Assembly: GCF_003260205.1 (NCBI RefSeq)
Contig: NZ_QERF01000002.1
Location: 62,001-126,000 of the forward strand
Length of the DNA: 64,000 bases
Origin: Winogradskyella tangerina
GTDB lineage: Bacteria > Bacteroidota > Bacteroidia > Flavobacteriales > Flavobacteriaceae
Reading direction: 5' to 3'
This document shows positions 43,576 through 50,684 of the stretch, one piece after another. How positions within the stretch are numbered: position 1 is the stretch's first letter; every line of letters starts with the position of its first letter. Below the pieces are notes generated by a model. That model was not told the origin of the DNA, ran no database searches, and was given only the letters and a program-made list of their open reading frames with translations. The translations under genes and the position numbers were made by a program.

Positions 43576-44007
43576 TTAAGACGAAGGTTTTCTTATTTGA
43601 AGTTTTGGATCGATAGTAAAAAGAGCATCACCTCGATAGCCACTATCGAAGGTAATTGTATACTTAGCCATCAAATTATGGTCTGTACGATTACTTCCTA
43701 AAAGAGCTACCCACGATCCGTCACCTACATCATAAGGTGGTTTTTCAAAAAAACCTTCAGGAACATTCTCGAAGGTAATGTCTGTAATAAGAGCGAGATG
43801 ACCTCTGGCACTATTATCTGTGATACCCCAGCTCACCAAGGTGTTTTCATCAGCAATACTATCGAATGTAGTTTTATCTATAGGATTATCGTAGCCATCA
43901 CCTGGCACATTATCACTAAATTCCACATATTTCAGAAAATTAGCACGATCAGAGTGCATTTTCTCAGCGTTTATTTCGATTCTTACATCAACGGATTGAT
44001 TTTCCAT
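43576..44007 (-). CDS. Tail-tagged small protein 2 (ends DPKLQIRKPSS)
   Basis: A 143-residue cytoplasmic-looking protein. It starts VDVRIEINAEKMHSDRANFL and has NTLVSWGITDNSARGH in the middle, then GDGSWVALLGSNRTDH, MAKYTITFDSG and the end ALFTIDPKLQIRKPSS. The start (VDVxIxINAEKM) is the clearest AidA/PixA-like segment in the set. The A-rich leader resembles those of its paralogues (AAAAATCAAT..ATTATG type). It is 15 bp from the next paralogue upstream. Confidence 0.68.
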   Translation of the reverse strand: MENQSVDVRIEINAEKMHSDRANFLKYVEFSDNVPGDGYDNPIDKTTFDSIADENTLVSWGITDNSARGHLALITDITFENVPEGFFEKPPYDVGDGSWVALLGSNRTDHNLMAKYTITFDSGYRGDALFTIDPKLQIRKPSS

Positions 44008-44022
44008 AATAAAAATTGATTT

Positions 44023-44430
44023 TTAGGATGAAGGTTTTCTTATTTGCAATTTTGGATCTTGCGTATGTTGCTTACCATTAACAGTATAGGTTATTGTGTA
44101 TTCTACGATAAGACTATCGAAGGAAATATCTTTTCTTAACTCGGCAGACCAATTTTTTGTTCCGTTATTCATTAATGAGGGTTTTGATTTAAATATTGGC
44201 GCTATTACACCAATTTTACCAAGCCTCGTTTCTAACTGGGTAATTGCATCGATACTAGAAATATCAGAATATATATCAACTTTCCATATGATTGTATCGC
44301 CTTTGTTAAACGTCGTGGTTAAATTTTTGTCACCTCCGTCTGTATTCGATTGATGACCTTCATCATCGAGTATAGTTAGAGGTGTTGGTTTTTCCTTGGT
44401 TGCGAAAAGGGTTATTATATGTGTTGCCAT
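44023..44430 (-). CDS. Tail-tagged small protein 3 (ends DPKLQIRKPSS)
   Basis: A 135-residue protein, the shortest of the set. It has no signal peptide. It reads ATHIITLFATKEKPTPLTIL at the start, then FNKGDTIIWKVDIYSDISSI, KNWSAELRKDISFDS, VEYTITYTVNGKQHT and DPKLQIRKPSS. The shared backbone with its paralogues is the GDTIIW strand, the W.A....... Y.I.. strand pair and the tail; the rest is highly diverged. It sits 15 bp from its neighbours on both sides. Confidence 0.68.
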   Translation of the reverse strand: MATHIITLFATKEKPTPLTILDDEGHQSNTDGGDKNLTTTFNKGDTIIWKVDIYSDISSIDAITQLETRLGKIGVIAPIFKSKPSLMNNGTKNWSAELRKDISFDSLIVEYTITYTVNGKQHTQDPKLQIRKPSS

Positions 44431-44445
44431 AATTGTTAGTTTTGA

Positions 44446-45585
44446 TTATCGAGATGATGGTTTTCTAATCTGAAGCTTAGGGTCTATTGTAAAGGCCCTT
44501 GGATCGAAAGGTATTGGTGCAACAATATTCCAGGCCTGAGCACCATAATTATTCATATAGGCAACTTCAGAACCTGAAAAGATTATCGGCCCAGCAGAAT
44601 TATTACCTGAAATACCTTCAATATTGAAAGGCGCATTTAGAACCGATGTCCATGCTCTACTACCATAATTATTAATATAAGCCACCTGATTATCAGAATA
44701 ACCAACAACACCTACACTATTATCTCCTGAGATGCCTTGGAGTAAAAAGGGCGCATCGGCAACAGGATGCCACTTGTTTTCACCATAATTATTCATAATT
44801 CGAACAGTACTACCAGAATAAATAATAGCACCTCGTGTGTTTTCACCAGCAATACCTTCAATATCAAATGGTGCCTCAGCTACCTCGTGCCATTTATTCT
44901 CTCCATAGTTGTTCATATAGGCGACACGGTTACCACCAAAAGCTATAACGCCATGATAGTTATCGCCTGCTATTCCGTCGATTTTAAATGGAGCCGGACT
45001 CAAAACATGCCAAATATTACTGGCATAATTATCCATATAGGCTACTCGATTTCCAGCATATACAATCATGCCTTTAGTGTTTTCACCTGCAATACCCTCA
45101 ACATCGAATGGTGCATCAGAAACCACGTTCCAAACGTTTGTTCCATAATTGTTCATATAGGCACATTTTGCACCTACCGAAATTATGGCACCTGCCTGAT
45201 TATTTCCGGCTAAACTTTCATATCCAGCTAGATTGAAAGTGATGCTATAACTCTCTTCATCCCCTTCATTTATTGAATTGTCATCTTTGATTTTAGCGGT
45301 ATATCTATTGGCGCCATCACCTCTACGAATGTCTTCCATTAATAAAGAACCGCCATCTTTCTTAACGTTTTGAATTGCTATTGGGGTAATTCCATTTTTT
45401 GCAATAGCAGTCCATGTGACCAATTGATTTTTATACACTCCAGAAACGAAATCTTCTGGGTCACCTATTACACTTATTGGATCACCGAGGTCATCAGAAA
45501 ATGCGACCATTTGACGTTTGTTGGACTCCGTAATGTTTTCTGTATCGATGGTAACAGTAACATTTGTATCCTTTGCTGTACTCAT
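44446..45585 (-). CDS. Tail-tagged protein with six 40-residue repeats, first gene of cluster
   Basis: A 379-residue protein without signal peptide. Residues 1-125 match the paralogue body (VTVTIDTENITESNKRQM, NQLVTWTAIA, ESYSITFNLAG). Then six repeats of about 40 residues run to about residue 365, each with GIAGEN..G.I.YxGxxVAY, MNNYGxNxWxxVxxAPFxIE. The protein returns to the family end AFTIDPKLQIRKPSSR. So a repeat domain is inserted just before the last strand of the family fold. Six four-strand units suggest a six-bladed beta-propeller, possibly lectin-like, but this is inference. It opens the six-gene leftward unit. The 274-bp upstream region has two inverted repeats. Confidence 0.72.
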   Translation of the reverse strand: MSTAKDTNVTVTIDTENITESNKRQMVAFSDDLGDPISVIGDPEDFVSGVYKNQLVTWTAIAKNGITPIAIQNVKKDGGSLLMEDIRRGDGANRYTAKIKDDNSINEGDEESYSITFNLAGYESLAGNNQAGAIISVGAKCAYMNNYGTNVWNVVSDAPFDVEGIAGENTKGMIVYAGNRVAYMDNYASNIWHVLSPAPFKIDGIAGDNYHGVIAFGGNRVAYMNNYGENKWHEVAEAPFDIEGIAGENTRGAIIYSGSTVRIMNNYGENKWHPVADAPFLLQGISGDNSVGVVGYSDNQVAYINNYGSRAWTSVLNAPFNIEGISGNNSAGPIIFSGSEVAYMNNYGAQAWNIVAPIPFDPRAFTIDPKLQIRKPSSR

Positions 45586-45711
45586 AATTATATTGATTTT
45601 TGGTTAATTGCTAAATTGTCAGGGTTCAGAGAATTATGATGTATAAGGAAATTTAGGCATTACTGATATTCAATAGAATGCCACTTTTGTAATTGAAGTA
45701 AATAGAATAAT

Positions 45712-45743
45712 ATCATATGTTAGTCAACAATTTTACATATGAT
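45712..45743. promoter_or_regulatory. 9-bp inverted repeat upstream of the cyclase cluster
   Basis: ATCATATGT (45712-45720) and ACATATGAT (45735-45743) are perfect inverted copies with a 14-bp spacer, about 130-160 bp before the first gene of the tail-tagged/cyclase unit. It may be a regulator site. Confidence 0.45.
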
Positions 45744-45751
45744 AAGCAGGA

Positions 45752-45766
45752 AACGGTTAAACCGTT
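45752..45766. promoter_or_regulatory. Palindrome AACGGTT-a-AACCGTT upstream of the cyclase cluster
   Basis: Perfect 7-bp arms around a single A, about 165-180 bp before ATG 45585 and about 95 bp after the helicase stop. It has no T-run on either strand, so it is more operator-like than a terminator. No clear -7/-33 pair was found between it and the first gene. Confidence 0.45.
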
Positions 45767-45859
45767 ACATTGTAAATTAGGGATAACAAGAGAAAGGAAA
45801 ATTTGTAGAAAGGGTGATTATAAAACTACATAATATTTTTCTTAAAAACTAATTGACAC

Positions 45860-47413
45860 TTAATCCTCTGGTGGAAAGCCGTGAATTTCTTCAAACTTTT
45901 CATCAAAATTTGCTCTTAAATAAGAGTTCAGTTTCTTCTGATAATCGTCCTTTAACCATTTTAAAAAGTTGCCTGTACTTTTGCTAATACACTTTGCATA
46001 AATTTCAATTCGTTGATTGATATCATCCTTTAGGAGTTTAGCTAAAGCCAACGCATCATACACATCTTCGCTATTTTCGATACAGATTTTTGCGTGTTGT
46101 TCTATGGAACGTTCCAATACTACTTTTGAGGATTCACCGGCGTCGACCGCATCTTTATAGGTTTGTCTGATATCGAAGTAAGTCTCTTCAGATTTAGAAA
46201 ACTCATCTTTGATCTCATCGGCAAGTTCATGCTTAAAATTCGCCTCAATTGCTTCATCGCTTTTAATACGATCAGCAAACCAATTTGGGGATTTAAATAT
46301 CAACTGCCAGTCGAGATCAGCGCCCCAGGGTCCAAATCGGTATAAATTATTTCCTAGATCTATCACTTTGAAGGTGGACTTGTTATTCAAAATACGAGAC
46401 CCGCGACCAATCATTTGATAATAAAGTGTCAATGACTTCGTAGCTCTATTCAGAATAATGGTATCTATAGTAGGTTCATCAAAGCCTGTTGTAAGAATAC
46501 TTACTGAGGTTAATATAGCATCTGGTGTTTCGTGAAACCAATCGAGAATTTGACGACGTTGTTTTTTAGTGGCCGTATTATCTAAGTGCATAATTGGTAA
46601 ACCTGCTTGTCTAAAAGCATAATAAACACTTATGGATGTGTTTATACCATTATTAAAGATCAAGGTTTTCTTACCCAAAGAATGTTTTTTGTAAGCATCA
46701 ACAGTCTTTTGAAGCATCGCCGGACTCGTGTAAAGATCTTCAGATGATTTTACGGTATAATCGCCATTAGAGCCTACTTCGAGAGATGTTAATCCCATAT
46801 CATAAGCATAGGTTTCACAGCTGGCTAGGAATTCATTTTCTATAAGATTTTCAATGGTTTCACCCGCAATCAATTCGTCATAATTATCCTTCATGGGTAG
46901 TTCTTTGTTTGAACTCAAAGGGGTTGCTGTAACTCCGAGAATAAATGACTTTTCAAAAAACTTAAATAGCTTCGTAAACGAATTGTAATGTGCCTCATCA
47001 ATAATAACCAAACCGACATCAGAAATATCGAGCATATTGTCGTTCAAACGGTTATTTAGAGTTTCAACCATGGCCACAAAACACGAATAATTTGATTGAT
47101 CATCTAAATTGGCTTTACTATAAACCACCTTATTAGTAACCCCAAAGCTTGTAAGCATTTCAGAGGTTTGCCTACAAAGCTCAATACGGTGGGTCATGAC
47201 CAAAACTTTCTTATTGTGATTTTTCAAGTATTGTCTAACCATTTCAGAAAAAATAACGGTCTTACCTCCTCCTGTTGGTAATTGATAAAGTAAATGGTAA
47301 TCTTCAGGAGCATTATCAAACTTATCAAAGATCTGACTAATTGCACCTTGTTGATACTCATATAATTCCTTATCTGTTTTCTTTTCTTGAATAGCTTGCT
47401 GATTCTGCGACAT
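45860..47413 (-). CDS. SF2 DEAD/DEAH-box helicase
   Basis: A 517-residue cytoplasmic helicase. Motif I is PTGGGKT (about 47-53), motif Ia VLVMTHRIELCRQT, motif II DEAH (about 141), motif III TATP, motif V TTGFDEP and motif VI QMIGRGSRI (Q..GR..R). A C-terminal helical extension of about 150 residues follows the helicase core. Similar to the RecQ-less, UvrB/type III-res-like helicases common in Bacteroidota; the substrate is unknown. It ends 274 bp before the cyclase cluster and has its own terminator-free gap, so I treat it as a separate unit although on the same strand. Confidence 0.85.
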   Translation of the reverse strand: MSQNQQAIQEKKTDKELYEYQQGAISQIFDKFDNAPEDYHLLYQLPTGGGKTVIFSEMVRQYLKNHNKKVLVMTHRIELCRQTSEMLTSFGVTNKVVYSKANLDDQSNYSCFVAMVETLNNRLNDNMLDISDVGLVIIDEAHYNSFTKLFKFFEKSFILGVTATPLSSNKELPMKDNYDELIAGETIENLIENEFLASCETYAYDMGLTSLEVGSNGDYTVKSSEDLYTSPAMLQKTVDAYKKHSLGKKTLIFNNGINTSISVYYAFRQAGLPIMHLDNTATKKQRRQILDWFHETPDAILTSVSILTTGFDEPTIDTIILNRATKSLTLYYQMIGRGSRILNNKSTFKVIDLGNNLYRFGPWGADLDWQLIFKSPNWFADRIKSDEAIEANFKHELADEIKDEFSKSEETYFDIRQTYKDAVDAGESSKVVLERSIEQHAKICIENSEDVYDALALAKLLKDDINQRIEIYAKCISKSTGNFLKWLKDDYQKKLNSYLRANFDEKFEEIHGFPPED

Positions 47414-47438
47414 ATAAATACTTGTAAAATTTAAGTTG

Positions 47439-47446
47439 CAAAATTA
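47439..47446 (-). promoter_or_regulatory. Candidate -7 element of the helicase gene
   Basis: The minus strand reads TAATTTTG, an exact TAnnTTTG match, 26 bp before ATG 47413. No TTG was seen at -33. Confidence 0.4.
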
Positions 47447-47473
47447 AGTTATTTTAAGAGATGTTAAAGGCAT

Positions 47474-47503
47474 TTGTGGTTAACAATATTTGTTTTAATT
47501 TCG
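47474..47503 (+). promoter_or_regulatory. Candidate promoter of the M23/LysM gene
   Basis: TTG (47474-47476), a 19-bp spacer, then TAATTTCG (47496-47503), one mismatch from TAnnTTTG, 30 bp before ATG 47534. It supports the later start, since it lies inside the longer open frame. Confidence 0.45.
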
Positions 47504-47533
47504 CGTTCATTCAGTCAAAAGTTAATTGAATTA

Positions 47534-48457
47534 ATGAGAACCCTAACCCTCTGCCTCACATTTCTAATGTTTTGCTGTTTTGCTTCTGCGCAAAATGATA
47601 GTCTGTCTCAGAAAATTACGATTAAACTCCCATCAACCCTTGAAAAAGCAGCCTTAGTCAACGAAATTGAAATTCCTATTCAATCACATTCAGAAACTCA
47701 AAGTGTTGATATCAAAGGGGAGTTTTGGGATACGACCGTTTATAATCCCTATAAAAATACAATTACCGAATTTCCTTTAAATATAAAGTTTGAAGACAGC
47801 ACCTACGCTTCCCCAATTTCTCGAAAAAAAATCATCACATCGCGCTATGGATGGCGAAGAGGACGACCACATAAAGGTATTGATATTGATTTGATCACAG
47901 GAGATTCTGTAGTAAGTATGCTTGATGGTGTGGTACGTTTTGCACGCTATAGCCGAGGCCATGGAAGAACTGTAGTTGTGCGTCATTACAATGGTCTAGA
48001 AACCACTTACGCACACTTATCAAAAATTGGTGTGAAGGTCAATGACACCGTTGCCAAAGGGCAGTACATTGGAAAAGGCGGTAATACGGGTAATTCTCGT
48101 GGTAGTCATTTACATTTGGTAACGACTTATAAAGGCGAAGATATTCATCCTGAATACCTATTCAATTTTGATGAGACCAACACCATGAGATCTAAAGATA
48201 TTTGGGTTACACGTAAATGGACTAGACCAAGTTATCACAGCTCGAGACGCTTATCTAAGCTGGCACTTTATGAAACTAAAGAAGAAGCTCTAGCCAGTTT
48301 AGAAAAACAACGCAAAGTATATGTAGTTCGAAAGGGTGATACACTTTCACGAATATCTCAACGCAATAACACGACGATTACGGCCATTTGCAGAACGAAT
48401 AAAATAAAACGTAATTCTACACTTAGGATTGGTCAGAAATTGATTTTGGAATTATAA
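47534..48457 (+). CDS. M23 peptidase with C-terminal LysM domain
   Basis: Read from ATG 47534 (the TTG at 47474 lies in the promoter) it has 307 residues and a signal peptide (about 1-20, ending ASAQ). The M23 (lysostaphin-type) core has zinc ligands His113/Asp117 in HKGIDID and the HLHL motif (His192, His194), with the usual GNTGNSRGSHLHL context. A LysM peptidoglycan-binding domain covers about 262-307 (YVVRKGDTLSRISQRNNTTI). It is a periplasmic peptidoglycan endopeptidase or NlpD-like activator. Its 3' end overlaps the convergent GyrI-like gene by 6 bp. Confidence 0.88.
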   Translation: MRTLTLCLTFLMFCCFASAQNDSLSQKITIKLPSTLEKAALVNEIEIPIQSHSETQSVDIKGEFWDTTVYNPYKNTITEFPLNIKFEDSTYASPISRKKIITSRYGWRRGRPHKGIDIDLITGDSVVSMLDGVVRFARYSRGHGRTVVVRHYNGLETTYAHLSKIGVKVNDTVAKGQYIGKGGNTGNSRGSHLHLVTTYKGEDIHPEYLFNFDETNTMRSKDIWVTRKWTRPSYHSSRRLSKLALYETKEEALASLEKQRKVYVVRKGDTLSRISQRNNTTITAICRTNKIKRNSTLRIGQKLILEL

Positions 48458-48919
48458 TTTTCGAATAGGAACGTAAAAATCCTCCTCAGAATCGGGACTC
48501 CCGTTTTTATACTTTTCACCCATCACCTGAAAATGAGGTCTGTTATCTATTACATATCCCGATGAAGGCAACCACTCCGTAGTGATGTATTGATAAGTTT
48601 TACCTGCATCCATGCCCTTATGCAAGAAAACTGCATACAAGCCTTCAGGAATGATGAACGAATTCATTTTATCAGGAACATGACGCTCATCAGAAACTTC
48701 TACTGCCGCCCAAATGTCGAAAGGTTCTTCAACATTATTTGAGTCATTATACTCTTGAAGAGCTATAAATTCACGGTTTATTGCATTTGTAATTTCCTGT
48801 CTTCTGGGCATAAATTGTTTCCAGAGCGAAACAATCTTTTGAAACTCACCATGCTTCATTCGACTTTTCATACCGATGACCAACTTTTGATCAATGTCAA
48901 CGATTTTTGGTGATTTCAT
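48452..48919 (-). CDS. GyrI-like small-molecule-binding domain protein
   Basis: A 155-residue stand-alone GyrI-like/AraC effector-binding domain: VIGMKSRMKHGEF, EEPFDIWAAVEVSDER, FIIPEGLYAVFLHKG, YITTEWLPSSGYVIDNRPHF and a final EEDFYVPIRKL. Members bind hydrophobic small molecules or inhibit gyrase. It is the last gene of a probable four-gene leftward unit, 10 bp after the FAD oxidoreductase gene. Confidence 0.82.
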   Translation of the reverse strand: MKSPKIVDIDQKLVIGMKSRMKHGEFQKIVSLWKQFMPRRQEITNAINREFIALQEYNDSNNVEEPFDIWAAVEVSDERHVPDKMNSFIIPEGLYAVFLHKGMDAGKTYQYITTEWLPSSGYVIDNRPHFQVMGEKYKNGSPDSEEDFYVPIRKL

Positions 48920-48929
48920 TATATTCTAT

Positions 48930-50222
48930 TTAAATATATTCAGAAGTGAGATTATCGACCTTAAGGCCATCTTCCAAGCTCATAATTACACCTTGTGCCG
49001 CACGTTCACCAGAGATCATTGCTGCGTTTAATGAGCCATTGAGTAAATAATCGCCAGCCAAATAAATGGTTGGTTTTAATTGCGACTCGGTTGGTGAAAT
49101 ATCATATTGTAAAAACTCTACATCTGGCAAAGCTCTAGGAATATGATAGCATTTTATGAATCTAGAGGTCTGAATATTGCAATACTTTAAAAGGTCCTCC
49201 TCCACTTTCTTTATCAGTTGCTCCTCACTTAAGTTATGGTCTTTAACTACAGTTACTGAGAGTAGTTCTTTGTTTCCTTTATTGGTAGTCGATACACTAT
49301 TATGAAAGAAAACATTATTGATCAAGGCTGAATCGTCAGCAATTAAGCCAATGACTGGCTTGTTAATCGTTCTACTATCCACTTCAAAATATAGATTGTA
49401 GCACGATTTCCAGGCATGGCTTTGATCTTTTAAATTACCAACAAGATCATTGGCCATGGTTGCAATTATGGTAAAATGCGTATCGATCTTTTCTCCTGAG
49501 TCTAAAACAATATTAGTATCATTAACCTGACGAACCATTTTTTCAAATTCGAATTTAGTATGCTTCAAACTGTCTTTAAGTTGTTCGGAGATTGCCGATA
49601 TACCATCTTTGGGAATCATTGCCAAACCTTCGCCGAACATTTTATATACAAATTCGAACATACGACTCGAGGTCTTTAGGTCTGGTTCAAGAAAAATTCC
49701 AGAGAAAAAAGGCTTAAAAAACGTATTAATGATTTTGTCTGAAAATCCGGTATCCTTTAAATAGTCTAGGGTTGATTTTGAATCAGATTCGAAAATTTCC
49801 TCAATAGACTTTCGTTTTAAATGCGTATTGAGTTTTAAGATTCTAATTTTGTCGATCAACGAACCAACATTAGCTGTCAACGTTGGAATTGTAAGACTTA
49901 AAGCTCTAAATGGATCACCGATTAAATGTGACTTTCCATCTTTGAAAATTAAAGCTCCAGGAAGAAATTTTTGAAGATCTAATTTAGAATAATCTAAGTG
50001 CTTTTGGGCATAAGGATATGCTTCTAATAACACCTGAAATCCGTGATCTAGCTGATATCCGTCGATGATATCAGTCTTTACTCTTCCTCCTACACTATTG
50101 GTTGCTTCTATGATAATTGGGTGATAGCCGTTTTCTTCTAAAGTTTTTGCAGCAATCAACCCACTTATTCCAGCACCTACGATATGAATTTTATAATCTT
50201 CTCGATTCATTGAATTAAGCAC
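48930..50222 (-). CDS. FAD-dependent amine-oxidase-type oxidoreductase
   Basis: A 430-residue flavoprotein. The dinucleotide-binding motif GAGISGLIAAKTLE begins near residue 16, followed by GGRVKT, which marks the amine oxidase/phytoene desaturase-like group. The FAD C-terminal motif is LAGDYLLNGSLNAAMISGER (about 395-415). ATG at residue 5 (MNREDY) is an alternative start. Substrate unknown; no carotenoid genes are adjacent. It is in a leftward unit with short gaps (13 bp upstream, 10 bp downstream). Confidence 0.83.
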   Translation of the reverse strand: MLNSMNREDYKIHIVGAGISGLIAAKTLEENGYHPIIIEATNSVGGRVKTDIIDGYQLDHGFQVLLEAYPYAQKHLDYSKLDLQKFLPGALIFKDGKSHLIGDPFRALSLTIPTLTANVGSLIDKIRILKLNTHLKRKSIEEIFESDSKSTLDYLKDTGFSDKIINTFFKPFFSGIFLEPDLKTSSRMFEFVYKMFGEGLAMIPKDGISAISEQLKDSLKHTKFEFEKMVRQVNDTNIVLDSGEKIDTHFTIIATMANDLVGNLKDQSHAWKSCYNLYFEVDSRTINKPVIGLIADDSALINNVFFHNSVSTTNKGNKELLSVTVVKDHNLSEEQLIKKVEEDLLKYCNIQTSRFIKCYHIPRALPDVEFLQYDISPTESQLKPTIYLAGDYLLNGSLNAAMISGERAAQGVIMSLEDGLKVDNLTSEYI

Positions 50223-50235
50223 TTATGTCGAGTGA

Positions 50236-50679
50236 TTAAAGCTTTGAGATTTTTCCAACTTGAGTGATTTTTCCTAATGGTCCATCCATCTTAATAAATG
50301 CCTTCCCATTAGGTTTTAGATCAATAATGATATTCTGACCACTAAGAACAAATTTAATAGTAATCTCCTGTTTTGAATCATTAAAATTCACCTTGTAATC
50401 AGACAATTCATCATTATAGGTAATTACTCGTCTTTCTGAAGACAGAGCATGAAACGTACCCTCAACAGCCTTACCATCTATTTTCATGAAGTTATTGGAA
50501 CTAACGAGCTCTTCACGATTTCTTCCTTCAAAAACCCAATCACCATTAAATTGGTAAATGTTAGAATTTATGATGGTTTTATTCTTTTCATACAGAGAAT
50601 CGAATTTCTCCGTTTGAGCCGAGCTCATAGTCGGGATCGCAAAACTTAACAATAAGGCAAAAACTAATAACTTTTTCAT
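50236..50679 (-). CDS. Secreted DUF4251-like protein
   Basis: A 147-residue protein with a signal peptide (about 1-21, ending SSAQ). The mature part resembles DUF4251: YQFNGDWVFEGRN, NNFMKIDGKAVEGTFHALSS, ITYNDELSDYKVNFN, then KQEITIKFVLSGQNIIIDLK and a Gly/Lys-rich end. It lacks the lipobox of the family member at 37.4-38.0 kb. The role is unknown. It lies between the metalloprotease and oxidoreductase genes (5 and 13 bp gaps). Confidence 0.65.
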   Translation of the reverse strand: MKKLLVFALLLSFAIPTMSSAQTEKFDSLYEKNKTIINSNIYQFNGDWVFEGRNREELVSSNNFMKIDGKAVEGTFHALSSERRVITYNDELSDYKVNFNDSKQEITIKFVLSGQNIIIDLKPNGKAFIKMDGPLGKITQVGKISKL

Positions 50680-50684
50680 GCTGA

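Noticed and set aside
45860-47413. Counting the SF2 helicase as part of the neighbouring cyclase cluster
   Set aside because: A 274-bp gap with its own inverted repeats separates them, and this helicase type is common as a stand-alone gene in Bacteroidota.
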